64,000 bases of DNA from WHSW01 sp963781265 (GCA_963781265.1 CAWAFH010000004.1:1-64000), one strand, 5' to 3'. Counted from the first letter of the stretch, positions 1 to 8,673 are shown. Numbers and translations: made by a program. Notes: a model not told the origin generated them from the sequence alone.

Positions 1-35
1 CGCTCATCTGATCTGCGCGCAGGGGGTGGCCGACG

Positions 36-233
36 ATGGCTGACCGCCTCCTCAGCGCCCCCGAGGTCGCTGAGCGCTTGCAGCTGACGACCGACTTCGT
101 CTACGCGCTCGCCCGTCGCGGCGAGATCCCGCATCTACGTTTCGGCAGGACGCTCCGCTTCCGCGCCGAGGCAATCGAGACCTGGCTCCGCGATCAGGAG
201 CAAGACCCCAACACCATCCGCAGGGCCAAGTGA
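36..233 (+). CDS. Excisionase-like helix-turn-helix protein
   Basis: This 65-residue protein is almost entirely one winged HTH of the excisionase/MerR-like HTH_17 type. It reads LLSAPEVAERLQ, then a recognition segment, then GEIPHLRFGRTLRFR and a closing helix ending in WLRDQ. Such proteins bind DNA at attachment sites and steer an integrase toward excision. It lies on the same strand as the tyrosine integrase remnant 1.4 kb downstream, with the tRNA-His fragment beyond that, so it probably belongs to the same integrated element. Membership of the element is inferred. A plain small regulator is the alternative. Confidence 0.75.
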   Translation: MADRLLSAPEVAERLQLTTDFVYALARRGEIPHLRFGRTLRFRAEAIETWLRDQEQDPNTIRRAK

Positions 234-238
234 CCGCC

Positions 239-623
239 CTACTCCGACAGCCCGGCGGCTTCGAGGGCTTCGGCCTTGGTCTGGAAGTTCTTCAAGTGGG
301 TGACCTTGCCTGCGCGCAGGGTGTAGAGAGTCGCAACCCGAGCGACAACCTCGACGCCGTCCCGGCCGACGCGGACGATCTCCTCGGGACGACCACCGTG
401 ATCGAGTCCGATCGGATGATCTTCTGGGGCTCGTCCTGCTGCTTCGACCACTCTCGCCCTGAGCGTCGAAGAACTCCCTGATTTGGTCGAGCCCGCGATA
501 CACCCCGGGGTCAGCGAAGATCGCGTTCGAGTTATCGAAAACCGCCTCGGCGTCATAGAGATCTGGGTCGGGATCGTCCGTCTCGTAGATTCGTCGCACG
601 ATCTCCACGTTCTCCTGCGACAT
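239..623 (-). pseudogene. SnoaL-like domain protein, copy 3 of a tandem triplet, frameshifted
   Basis: The N-terminal part starts MSQENVEIVRRIYETDD. The C-terminal part, ending in KAEALEAAGLSE and a stop at 239-241, is in another reading frame. At least two indels lie around 380-460. The fold is the SnoaL/NTF2-like cone, which hosts small polyketide-cyclase, isomerase or unknown activities, so no substrate can be named. The protein text on either side of the breaks still aligns with copies 1 and 2. The breaks are therefore either very recent or sequence errors. Copy 2 runs straight into this copy without a stop codon. Confidence 0.6.
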
Positions 624-1068
624 CGCCGACTCCGAGAGCCCGGCGGCTTCGAGGGCGGTGGCCTGATCCAGATACCCCTGGACGCGTATCACCCGTCCCT
701 GGCGCACCGTGAAGACAACCGCCGTATCGGTCTGAACTTCGATGCCGCTGCCTTTGCCGCGCCGGTATTCGTGCATCAGCACGACGACCAGATCGTTGAT
801 GTGAAGGAACCTCTGTGGGTCGAGCCGGCGCTCTTCCCAAGCTTCGAGGTCCTCAGCCATAAACGAGTCGAGTATCTCGGGAAGGCCGCGAGCGACCCGG
901 CCCTCCCAAAGGCCACCGACGGTCCCGTGCATTTCCACGTTGGAATCGATCAGTTCTGCCGCTCGCTCCCGATCCTGTCCTGTGGAGGCTCCGGTCGCCG
1001 TTGGCCGGCCCGCCCAGCGGTAGATCACTTCGAAGGCATCGGACGATCTCCACGTTCTCCTGCGACAT
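624..1068 (-). pseudogene. SnoaL-like domain protein, copy 2, frameshifted and fused to copy 3
   Basis: It begins with the shared MSQENVEIVR start at 1068, shifts frame near 1035, then continues through EVIYRWAGRPTATG to TALEAAGLSE. At the end, the TAG that stops copy 1 is replaced by TCG. The frame then runs through SA into the start methionine of copy 3, giving a potential double-domain protein. The junction sequences of copies 1-2 and 2-3 are otherwise nearly identical, which points to tandem duplication. Function is unknown beyond the SnoaL/NTF2-like fold. Confidence 0.6.
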
Positions 1069-1071
1069 CGC

Positions 1072-1476
1072 CTACTCCGAGAGCCCGGCGGCTTCGAGGG
1101 CTTCGGCGCGGGTTCCGTACTCCCGGCACAGCGCAATCCTTCCGTCGCGAATCGTGAAGACCTCCCCTTCGGTCTGGTCCGTTTCGACGCCGCTGAGCTT
1201 GGCGCATCCGCCGTACCGCTCAACCGCGACCACCGTGTCTCCACCGGCGTCGATCAGTTCGACCGCCTCCATCCAGAACCCGTCGAACATGTCGATCCAG
1301 TCCTGGAAGTACGCGCGCAGCGCGTCCGTGCCCTTGATCGGGCCCCAATCATCGATGGCACCCTCGACTGCCCGGTAGTCGACATCGTCGGCGAAATGCT
1401 CGATCCACCGATCAAGCCCTCCACGGGCAAACGCCTCATAGGCTGCTTTCACGATCTCGACGTTCTCCTGCGACAT
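1072..1476 (-). CDS. SnoaL-like (NTF2 fold) protein, copy 1, intact
   Basis: This 134-residue protein is the only intact member of the triplet. It starts MSQENVEIVKAAYEAF and has the SnoaL pattern: an N-terminal helix, a WIEHFADDVDY segment, then strands ending EVFTIRDGRIALCREYGTRAEALEAAG. Length fits the family (120-140 residues). Members bind small hydrophobic ligands or act as cyclases or isomerases, and nothing here identifies a substrate. It lies 3 nt upstream of copy 2 on the same strand and probably shares its transcript. It appears to be cargo of the integrated element. Confidence 0.75.
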   Translation of the reverse strand: MSQENVEIVKAAYEAFARGGLDRWIEHFADDVDYRAVEGAIDDWGPIKGTDALRAYFQDWIDMFDGFWMEAVELIDAGGDTVVAVERYGGCAKLSGVETDQTEGEVFTIRDGRIALCREYGTRAEALEAAGLSE

Positions 1477-1559
1477 CGCCCGCGCAGTGTCTCGCGCACC
1501 GGGAGGCGAGGGGCCTGGTGAACGTGCGGCCTAGGATGAGCAACGGCCCGCGGCCCTCG

Positions 1560-1618
1560 GGGTCGTCTAGCAACTTCCCCCGGTCGCGGGCCGTATCCTT
1601 CGTGGTGCTAGACGACCC
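1560..1618. repeat. 13-bp perfect inverted repeat before the integrase gene
   Basis: GGGTCGTCTAGCA at 1560-1572 is matched by its exact reverse complement at 1606-1618, with 33 nt between. The right arm ends 19 nt before the integrase start at 1638. It could be an operator, a hairpin in the integrase leader, or a recombinase or excisionase arm site. No run of T follows, so a simple terminator is less likely. Confidence 0.6.
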
Positions 1619-1637
1619 TCAGACAGATGGGGAAGTG

Positions 1638-2803
1638 ATGAGTAAACGCTCCTACGGCACCGGCTCGCTGTTGACGAGCCACGGCAGTTGGTACGGCCAG
1701 TGGCGAGTCGACGGCCGCCTGATCAAGCGCAAGCTTGGACCGAAGCGCCGACCGGGCTCCAGCGATGGCCTGACCCGCAAGCAGGCCGAGGCCGAGCTGC
1801 GCCGACGGATCGAGGCGACCGAGACACCGCGCACCGACGCCGGCGGCATCGGTGGGCGAGACCGGCGAGCGGCTGGTCCGCAGCCTCGAGGTCGCAGGGA
1901 CGCAAGGCGTCGACCCTCGCCGCGTATGAGTCGACGCTGCGGACGCACCTGATCCCGCACTTCGGTGAGCGGCCGATCCACCGAGATCACGACCGAGGAC
2001 GTGGAGGCGTTCGTCGCCAGCCGCCAACGCGAAGGGCTGTGCGCCGAAGTCGATCCGCAACTACATCGGCACCCTGCACTCGATCCTCGACTACGCGAAG
2101 GTGCGGCCGAACCCGGTCACCGACGCTCGCAAGCCGCAGGCCGAGGACACCGACCCGGACATCCGCTTCCTCACCGAGGAGGAGGTCGAGGCGCTGCTTC
2201 GCGCCGTTCCCGACGATCACCTCGGGTCCGACCGAGCGGGCGCTGTACCTGACCGCGGCGATGACCGGGCTACGCCAAGGCGAGCTGTTCGCGCTGCGCT
2301 GGCGCGACGTCGACTGGACGGCGAGCCGTATCCGCGTCCGCCGCTCCTATGCCCGCAAGCGGGCAGGAGGGAGGCTCAGTTCGGAAGGCCGAAGTCGAAG
2401 CGCTCGAGCCGATCGGTGCCGATGCACGACCGGGTCGGCGCCGAGCTCGAGCGCCACTTCCAGAGCTCGCGCTACCAGGCCGACGATGACCTCGTCTTCT
2501 GCCACCCGCACACCGGCGGGCCGCTCGACTCGCTCGAAGGTGCTCGCTCGCTTCAAGGACGCGCTCGAGGCGGCCGGGGTCCGGCCGCTTCGCTTCCACG
2601 ATCTGCGCCACACCTTCGGCACTCAGATGGCGGCGGCGGGCGTGCCGATGCGGACCTTGCAGGAGTGGATGGGCCACCGCGACATCAAGACGACGATGAT
2701 CTACGCCGACTATCAGGCCTCCGACCAGGAGCGCGAGCTGGTCGAGCGCGCGTTCAAGGGCACCGAGGATCGGGCGGGCATCAATTTGGGCATCAATCCG
2801 TAG
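1638..2803 (+). pseudogene. Tyrosine recombinase (phage-type integrase), multiple frameshifts
   Basis: Pieces of one integrase of about 390 residues lie in all three forward frames. The order is an N-terminal SAM-like part (MSKRSYGTGSLLTSHGSWYG), a core-binding part (STLAAYESTLRTHLIPHFGE, then TTEDVEAFVASRQREG, then IGTLHSILDYAK), and the catalytic domain. The catalytic domain keeps MTGLRQGELFALRW (first Arg), RPLRFHDLRHTFGTQMAA (HxxR) and EWMGHRDIKTTMIYADY (final Tyr). Frame changes occur near 1850-1890, 1985, 2045, 2225, 2370 and 2530. Because catalytic motifs are preserved, the breaks look recent or technical. Its end lies 90 bp from the tRNA-His fragment, as expected for an integrase next to its attachment site. 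Confidence 0.85.
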
Positions 2804-2892
2804 CGATTGCGCTAGGCACGACGCCGAAACTCCACGCAAGAGTCACGCCTGAGAGCAACTCCAAGCAACTAGGCGCAACTCATACCCGCTGG

Positions 2893-2936
2893 TTGTGGTC
2901 CAGGCGGTCGTGGGTTCGAGTCCCATCGTCCACCCC
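2893..2936 (+). other. tRNA-His(GTG) 3' half: attachment-site scar
   Basis: The segment begins with a seven-base anticodon loop TTGTGGT (anticodon GTG at 2895-2897). It continues with the 3' anticodon strand CCAG, a T arm with loop TTCGAGT at 2915-2921 and pairing GGG/CCC, and a 3' acceptor strand followed by C at 2934. C at the discriminator position is typical of bacterial tRNA-His. No 5' half lies upstream, where the integrase sits, so this is the duplicated 3' end left by site-specific integration. The intact tRNA-His should lie to the left of the window. The remaining bases between 2804 and 3104 show no gene. Confidence 0.75.
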
Positions 2937-3104
2937 TCTTAGGCAAGCCGGATTCGCCCGTTCGAGGCTCGCCCTCGTGGGGCCAGCCGACCACAGGGCC
3001 AGCGACCGGCGCGCGCCGTACTCCCGCCGATCTTCACACGACCTTGATGCCGGGCGGGGCGATCTTGACGATCGCTTGACGGAATCGGGTCCAGACTGTG
3101 GTGT

Positions 3105-3581
3105 ATGGAATTGCGCCACCATCATCTGCCTCCCGGGCTCGAGGCGTCGCGGACCCGGCTCTCCGAAAAGTGGCTGCGGTTGGGTCGCAGGCTGGTCTGC
3201 CGGATAAAGCGCTTCGGCCTCGACCGAGCGCTGTCGCGAGGCGAGGACCCCAGTGCCGACCCGCTCCTGGGGCAGCGCGCTGAGCAGCTGCTCTCGGCGC
3301 GGATGCGTCGTGGCCTGGCGGCCGACCTGCGCGACCTGGTCAAGCTGGCCGATCACTCCCCTGGCTTGAGCGCAATCGTGCCGGTGGCGCCCGCGGTGAA
3401 GTCCTCTCGCGGCTCAATCCTGGCGATCGCCGAGCGCCTTGAGAGCGATCGGGCGGTCGGCGTACGCGGCGTCGCGATGGTCCAGCTCATGCTTTGCGAC
3501 AGCACCTCGCCGTTCTGGTCCGGAACCGCGACGGAGCTGGAGCACGAGCTCAAGGAAGTGATGGTCGGGCTAGGGGGTTGA
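3105..3581 (+). CDS. Conserved hypothetical protein, 158 residues
   Basis: I do not recognise the family. The protein is soluble and basic at its N-terminus (MELRHHHLPPG, then RRLVCRIKRFG). A predicted helical middle (QRAEQLLSARMRRGLAADLRDLV) is followed by a segment APAVKSSRGSILAIAERL and an acidic C-terminal helix (ELEHELKEVMVGLGG). No signal peptide or membrane segment is visible. It is intact even though the genes on both sides carry indels. It stands alone on the plus strand just outside the tRNA-His scar. Confidence 0.55.
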   Translation: MELRHHHLPPGLEASRTRLSEKWLRLGRRLVCRIKRFGLDRALSRGEDPSADPLLGQRAEQLLSARMRRGLAADLRDLVKLADHSPGLSAIVPVAPAVKSSRGSILAIAERLESDRAVGVRGVAMVQLMLCDSTSPFWSGTATELEHELKEVMVGLGG

Positions 3582-3688
3582 GCGTGAACGTGCGGCCGAT
3601 CCCGAGGGGATTGCTACTCGTTGTAGCGCAGCGCGAATCCACACCTCGGGAGGCACCCCGGACTGGCCTGCTTCGCTGCGGTGGGCGG

Positions 3689-4344
3689 CTACGGCGAGGG
3701 GACGACGCGGATGTAGGGGAGGGGGGACTCCCAGCCATCCGGGTAGCGCTCCTTCGCGTCCTCGTCGGAGACCGAGCCGGCGATGAACACGTCGTCGCCC
3801 TGCTGCCACTGGGCCGGGGTCGCGACCTGGTTGTTCGCGGTCAGCTGCAGCGAGTCGATCACCCGCAGCACCTCGTCGAAGTTGCGCCGGTGGTCATCGG
3901 ATAGACCAGCACCAGCTTCACCTTCTTGTCGGGCCCGATGACGAAGACGTTGCGCAGCGTCTGGTTCTGCGCCGGGGTGCGGTCTGAGCCCGCGCCCTCG
4001 GCGTCCGCCGGGAGCATCCCGTAGAGCTTCGCCACGCTCATGTCCTCGTCGGCGATCAGCGGGTAGTTCGGGGCGGTCCCCTGCGAGGAGCCGATCTCCA
4101 CCGACCACTTCTCCGAGTTCTCCACCGGGTCGGTCGAGATCCCGATGATCTTCACCCCGCGCCTGTCGAACTCCGGCTTGATGCTGGCCATGTAGCCGAG
4201 CTCGGTCGTGCAGACTGGCGTGAACGCGCGCGGGTGCGAGAAGAGAACGGCCCAGCCGTCGCCGATCCAGTCGTGAAAGCTGATCGGGCCCTCGGTGGTC
4301 TCGGCCTGGAAGTCCGGGGCGGTATCGCCGATTGTGAGCGCCAT
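3689..4344 (-). pseudogene. Peroxiredoxin (1-Cys/Prx6-like), one frameshift
   Basis: It is a thiol peroxidase that reduces H2O2 and alkyl hydroperoxides. The AhpC/TSA part is clear: MALTIGDTAPDFQAE, HPRAFTPVCTTELG (peroxidatic Cys within PVCTTE), GISTDPVENSEKW. The Prx6-type C-terminal part (NFDEVLRVIDSLQL, TPAQWQQGDDVFI) follows in another frame after a one-base loss near 3885-3890. No second resolving Cys is evident. Restored length is about 218 residues, normal for Prx6. The start at 4344 follows a good Shine-Dalgarno sequence (AGGAGG-like). The gene is monocistronic. Confidence 0.8.
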
Positions 4345-4442
4345 GCTGTTCCTCCTGACGATCTGAAATCTGTAAAAGCGGATCGGGTTTACATGGTATC
4401 TGCACGGGCCCGGTTCCCGCAGGCGCGGATACGATCGCGGCC

Positions 4443-5273
4443 GTGCCGCCCGAGGCCGCAACGCCCGAGGACGAGGTTCGCGAGCGGCTGGACGGCCCCG
4501 CCGGCGTCTACGCGTGGCGCCGGCTGGGCACCGGGCCGCCGCTCGTGCTGCTCAACGGCTACGCGGCGACCGCCGACGACTGGGACCCGAACTTCGTCGC
4601 GGCGCTCGGCGAACGGTTCACCGTCCTCTGTCCGGACCACCGCGGGGTCGGCGACTCGGAGCTCGGCGACGGGCCGCCGACGATCGCCGCGATGGCCGCC
4701 GACGTGCTCGCCCTGCTCGACCACCTCGACCTCGAGGACGCCGTCGTCGCCGGGTGGTCGATGGGGGGCTTCGTCGCTCAGGAGCTCGCCCGCGCCGCGC
4801 CGCCGCGGGTCGCGGCGCTGGCGCTGCTCGCGACCGACCCCGGCGGGCCGCGCGCCGAGCGCGCCGACCCGCGGACGTGGGCGCAGCTGGTCGACCGCTC
4901 GGGCACCCCGCGCGAGCAGGCCACGCGGATGCTCGGGGTCCTGTTCCCGCCCGCGGTCGCCACCGAGATCGACGCCTCGTTCGGCGAGCTGGTCGCCGCC
5001 GCCCGCGAGCGCCTCGACCCGGCGGCGCTCGACGCCCAGGAGGCGGCGATCGAGGCCTGGTACGCGGTCGAGCACGGACCGCTGCCGGAGCTGGCGCTGC
5101 TCGCCGCCGCCGGCGAGCTCGACCGCGTGATCCCGCCCGCCAACACCGGCGCCCTCGCGGTGGGCTCGGGCGCCTGGCTCGCGCGCTTCGAGGGCTGCGG
5201 GCACGCGCTGATGGCGCAGCAGCCGGCCCGCCTCGCGGCGCTGATCGCCGCCCTGGCCACCGGCCGGCCGTAG
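4443..5273 (+). CDS. Alpha/beta hydrolase
   Basis: This intact 276-residue protein has the alpha/beta-hydrolase plan. An oxyanion segment LVLLNGYAAT is followed by DHRGVGDSE, the nucleophile elbow GWSMGG (Ser in the centre), and a C-terminal FEGCGHALM that supplies the catalytic His. A cap domain lies between residues of about 140 and 210. It resembles 3-oxoadipate enol-lactonase and other general esterases, but the substrate cannot be told. GTG start at 4443. It is divergent from the peroxiredoxin, with 98 nt between the two starts. Confidence 0.8.
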   Translation: MPPEAATPEDEVRERLDGPAGVYAWRRLGTGPPLVLLNGYAATADDWDPNFVAALGERFTVLCPDHRGVGDSELGDGPPTIAAMAADVLALLDHLDLEDAVVAGWSMGGFVAQELARAAPPRVAALALLATDPGGPRAERADPRTWAQLVDRSGTPREQATRMLGVLFPPAVATEIDASFGELVAAARERLDPAALDAQEAAIEAWYAVEHGPLPELALLAAAGELDRVIPPANTGALAVGSGAWLARFEGCGHALMAQQPARLAALIAALATGRP

Positions 5274-5419
5274 CCGCGGCGATTCGTTGCGTCGGGCCGC
5301 CGGTTGCCTGCAACCGGGTCGCGGCGGGTTACAACCGGCCCCGGTCCGGGTAGCGGGCGGCCATTCGTAATGGCGGGCCGACGGGCCGCCGTGTCAACGA
5401 CACAAGGGAGGACCTAGTC

Positions 5420-7012
5420 GTGAATAAACGACTCGCGGCCCTGGGCGCACTGATCGCCCTCCTGGTCGCTTCGATCGCGCTCAGCTCGAGCGCCGTCGCC
5501 GAGAAGGGGCCCAAGCACGGCTCCGGCAGCTCGGCCGGCGACCCGAGCTTCGACGGCTCGTCCAAGCTTCGCCGGGCGCTCACCGTGGACGGGATCACCG
5601 CCCAGCTCGAGCGCCTGCAGCAGATCGCCGACGAGAACGACGGCACCCGCGCCGCCGGCTTCCCGGGCTTCGACGCCTCGGCCGACTACGTCGCCGCGAC
5701 GATGAAGCGGGCGGGCTGGAAGGTGAGCCGGCAGCCGTTCGACTTCGACGTCTTCTTCCAGGACGCGCCGAGCGTCTTCGAGCAGGTGTCGCCCGACGCC
5801 GAGACCTACGTCGAGGACACCGACTACTCGACGATGGAGTTCTCGGGCAGCGGCGAGGTCAACGCCGAACTGGTCGCCGTCGACCTGACGCTGCCGCCGA
5901 GCGCCGAGCCGAGCTCGAGCAGCGGCTGTGAGCCGGAGGACTTCAACGGCGTCGACGTCACCGGCAAGGTCGCGCTGATGCAGCGCGGCAGCTGCGACTT
6001 CCGGGTCAAGGTCGACAACGCGGCCGCCGCGGGCGCCGCGGGAGCGGTGATCTTCAACGAGGGCCAGGCGGGGCGCACCGACGTCATCTTCGGGACCCTC
6101 GGGGGCCCGAACGCCTCGATCCCCGCCGTCGACACCAGCTTCGCGCTGGGCGACGACCTCTCCAACGGGGTCACCAACGGCGCGACCGGCACCACCGTCC
6201 ACATCCAGACGACCACGCACTCCGAGCGGCGCACCGCGGAGAACGTGATCGCCGAGACACGCTCCGGCGATCCGGACAACGTCGTCATGGCCGGCGCGCA
6301 CCTGGACAGCGTCCAGGCGGGCCCGGGCATCAACGACAACGGCTCCGGCTCGGCCACGCTGCTCGAGCTCGGCCGCCAGATCTCGAAGCTGCACGTGCAG
6401 CCCGAGAACCGGATCCGGTTCGCATGGTGGGGCGCCGAGGAGGAGGGCCTGGTCGGCTCGACCGAGTACGTCGCCGACCTCACCGAGGAGGAGGGCGCCG
6501 ACATCGCGCTCTACCTCAACTTCGACATGATCGCCTCGCCCAACTTCGCGCGGCTGATCTATGACGGCAATGGCTCGAAGTTCGACGTCCCGGGCCCGGA
6601 TGGTTCGGACGCGATCGAGCGCACCTTCGAGCGCTACTTCGACCGCGTGGACCTGGCCAGCGGCCAGACGGCGTTCGACGGGCGCTCGGACTACGGCCCG
6701 TTCATCGACGTCGGCATCCCCGCCGGCGGCCTGTTCACCGGCGCGGAGGAGGTCAAGACCGACGCCGAGGCGCAGCTGTACGGCGGCACCGCGGGCGAGG
6801 CGTTCGACCCGTGCTACCACCAGGCCTGCGACGACATCGACAACATCAGCCGGCGCGGGCTGAACCAGATGTCGGACGCGGTCGCGCACACCGTCAACCA
6901 CTACGCCTACAGCCTCAAGTTCATCCCCCGCCCGGAGGAGATGGCGAAGGCCAAGGGCAAGGTGAAGAAGGCCGCGCACAGCAAGTACCTCGGCGACTCG
7001 CTGCGCAAGTAG
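5420..7012 (+). CDS. Secreted M28-family aminopeptidase with PA domain
   Basis: This 530-residue exported metallopeptidase has a signal peptide (MNKRLAALGALIALLVASIAL, cleaved near AVAEKG). A PA insert at about 150-240 (GKVALMQRGSCDFRVKVDNA) precedes the M28 catalytic domain at about 275-490. Zinc ligands are visible in GAHLDSVQAGPGINDNGSG, the catalytic Glu in WWGAEEEGLVGS, and a further ligand in LNFDMI. It probably removes N-terminal residues from peptides outside the cell. The GTG start at 5420 is chosen because GGGAGG lies at 5406-5411. A strong hairpin follows the stop. Confidence 0.9.
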   Translation: MNKRLAALGALIALLVASIALSSSAVAEKGPKHGSGSSAGDPSFDGSSKLRRALTVDGITAQLERLQQIADENDGTRAAGFPGFDASADYVAATMKRAGWKVSRQPFDFDVFFQDAPSVFEQVSPDAETYVEDTDYSTMEFSGSGEVNAELVAVDLTLPPSAEPSSSSGCEPEDFNGVDVTGKVALMQRGSCDFRVKVDNAAAAGAAGAVIFNEGQAGRTDVIFGTLGGPNASIPAVDTSFALGDDLSNGVTNGATGTTVHIQTTTHSERRTAENVIAETRSGDPDNVVMAGAHLDSVQAGPGINDNGSGSATLLELGRQISKLHVQPENRIRFAWWGAEEEGLVGSTEYVADLTEEEGADIALYLNFDMIASPNFARLIYDGNGSKFDVPGPDGSDAIERTFERYFDRVDLASGQTAFDGRSDYGPFIDVGIPAGGLFTGAEEVKTDAEAQLYGGTAGEAFDPCYHQACDDIDNISRRGLNQMSDAVAHTVNHYAYSLKFIPRPEEMAKAKGKVKKAAHSKYLGDSLRK

Positions 7013-7043
7013 CCGCCGCGGTCCGACCGGGAGCAAGACGGCC

Positions 7044-7071
7044 GAGCGCCCCGCCCAGCGGCGGGGCGCTC
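7044..7071 (+). terminator. Hairpin terminator after the M28 peptidase
   Basis: GAGCGCCCCGCC at 7044-7055 pairs perfectly with GGCGGGGCGCTC at 7060-7071 around a 4-nt loop. No T tract follows, as is common in GC-rich actinobacterial terminators. It lies 32 nt after the peptidase stop. Confidence 0.75.
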
Positions 7072-7093
7072 GCGCGTTCTGGCAAGCTGGCCG

Positions 7094-7935
7094 ATGCGCC
7101 TTGGAACCTTCGCCACCAGGACGACCGCCACGTCGTCGGGGCGCTGACGGGACGACGTCGTAGCGTGCTGCGAGGCGCCGTCGATGCGCGCCTGGCTGGC
7201 GGGCGAGGGGCGCGAGCTCAGCGGCGAGCGGCGGCGGCGTACCGAGTTGACCGGCCTTGCTCCGGTCCCCGAGCCGCCCAGCGTCCGAGACTTCTACGCG
7301 CACGAGGGACACGTCGCCGCCGGGGCGAAGCTGCGCGGCCGCGAGATCGCCGCCGTACTGGTATGAGGCCCCGGCGTTCTACTTCTCCAACCCGGCGGCG
7401 ATCCTCGGCCCGGGCGAACCGATCCGCCGTCCCGGCGCGACGCGGCCCTGGACTTCGAGCTCGAGATCGCCGCCGTGATCGGCCTCGGGGCGAAGGGCGA
7501 GCCGGCGATCGCCGGCTTCACGCTTGATGAACGACTGGTCGGCGCGCGACGTCCAGGCCGGCGAGGTGACCGTCGGGCTCGGGCCCGGCGAAGGCGAAGG
7601 ACTTCGCGATCTCGCTCGGCCCGTGGCTGGTGACCCCCGACGAGCTCCCGTACAGCGACGGCCGGCTTCGGTCGCCGCTCGCGTCGAGGTCAACGGCGAG
7701 ACCGTCGCCGAGTGCGACGCCGGCGGGCAGCACTACGGGTGGCAGGAGATCGTCGCCCATGCCGCGCGCGACACCCGCCTGCGGCCCGGCGACGTGCTCG
7801 GCTCCGGGACGCTCACCGGCGGCTGTCTGCTCGAGCGCCTCGCGGCCGGCGAGACGCCGGCCTGGATCGAGCCCGGCGACGTCGGTCGCGATCGAGGCCG
7901 ATGTTCTCGGCCGCCTCGAGACCCCGGTCGTCTGA
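7094..7935 (+). pseudogene. Fumarylacetoacetate hydrolase family protein, heavily frameshifted
   Basis: A complete FAH-family sequence of about 280 residues can be followed across all three frames. Segments are MRLGTF, HQDDRHVVGALTG, PVPEPPSVRDFYA, EAPAFYFSNPAAILGPG, ALDFELEIAAVIG, MNDWSARDVQ, TPDELPYSDGRLR, VEVNGETVAEC, LRPGDVLGSGTLTGGC and AIEADVLGRLETPVV, ending at the 7933-7935 stop. At least eight single-base shifts break it. FAH cleaves fumarylacetoacetate in the last step of tyrosine degradation. With hpd, hmgA and phhA 1.5-4 kb downstream on the same strand, this gene would complete the pathway. Preserved motifs with only indels suggest sequence error or very fresh decay. Confidence 0.75.
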
Positions 7936-8339
7936 GCGCGGGTTCTTTCCTCGCCTCGAGGTGTGCAGCGGCTGCTAGGACGCCTTCGGCGGTGTTTGGG
8001 AATCCGTGCGCTGGGAGCAAGACGAGTTCATCGAGGCCGCAGGTCAGCTCATCACGCCGATCACGACGTACAACCGGGGTCGCGACGCTGGGCTGCCGGA
8101 GTAACCCTTCGGGCGAAAGCGTCACCAAAGACTCACCGATCCGTGCCAACTTTGGATCAATACGGACGCCGCTCGTCGATCCGTGCCTGGGCCCCGCGAC
8201 CTCCGTCCGCACCGGTTCCTACCGTCGAAGTCGATGCTCGACGAATTGCAAGAACGGCGGCTACCCGACCCGCGCGAGTGCGTTCAAAGCAGCCCCGGGA
8301 CCGACTCGCCGGCCTCGGCGATCCGTACTCGAGCACGAC
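7936..8339. other. Gene-poor stretch with a fragmentary ORF
   Basis: No convincing gene is present. A 32-codon open stretch from GTG 8006 to TAA 8102-8104 reads EQDEFIEAAGQLITPITTYN and then GRDAGLPE. It has protein-like composition and looks like the tail of a degraded gene, but I do not recognise it. Confidence 0.35.
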
Positions 8340-8401
8340 CGCGGTTCCGCGGAACCGCGATGACATGTCATGTGACGACGTCACAACGGTTCCGCGGAAC
8401 C
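8340..8401. promoter_or_regulatory. Cluster of four palindromes
   Basis: A 20-bp perfect palindrome (core GGTTCCGCGGAACC) spans 8340-8359. TGACATGTCA spans 8361-8370, TGTGAC-GAC-GTCACA spans 8371-8385, and a second GGTTCCGCGGAACC spans 8388-8401. They are immediately followed by an imperfect fifth repeat (TGACAGTGA...TGTCA) at the start of a short ORF. This density suggests operator sites or a replication/recombination site from a mobile element. No matching regulator is identified. Confidence 0.55.
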
Positions 8402-8402
8402 A

Positions 8403-8548
8403 GTGACAGTGACGCTCACAGTGTCATCGTTCGTCGCTGAGATCGAGGCGCGGCTCGAGGCGTTGGACGACGGGCTCGCCAAGGTCGCGCCGATCGTCAA
8501 CGAGCGCCAGCGGCTGCTCACTGTCAGGGCGCTACATCTGGAACCGCA
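8403..8548 (+). other. Short coiled-coil ORF remnant
   Basis: From GTG 8403 about 45 codons encode a heptad-like helix (EIEARLEALDDGLAKVAPIV, then NERQRLL), followed directly by a transcription terminator that the frame reads through. This resembles the small coiled-coil ORFs found near integrated elements, here without a proper stop. It may be a truncated gene. Function is unknown. Confidence 0.3.
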
Positions 8549-8571
8549 AAGGCCCGCCGGTGGCGGGCCTT
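8549..8571 (+). terminator. Rho-independent-type hairpin
   Basis: AAGGCCCGCC at 8549-8558 pairs perfectly with GGCGGGCCTT at 8562-8571 around a 3-nt loop. It probably ends transcription of the short ORF before it. Confidence 0.65.
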
Positions 8572-8673
8572 GTGGCTGCGGCCGGGGAGCTACCCCGGGC
8601 CCAGTTGCCAACTGTGGTTTCAAGTGTAGGTCGGCGGGCGCGCTTTGCCACCGCACCGCCCCCGACAGTCGGC

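Noticed and set aside
4668..6683. GACGGGC as a fixed cause of the indels
   Set aside because: The same word at about 4668 and 6677 lies in intact reading frames, so it is at most a contributing context.
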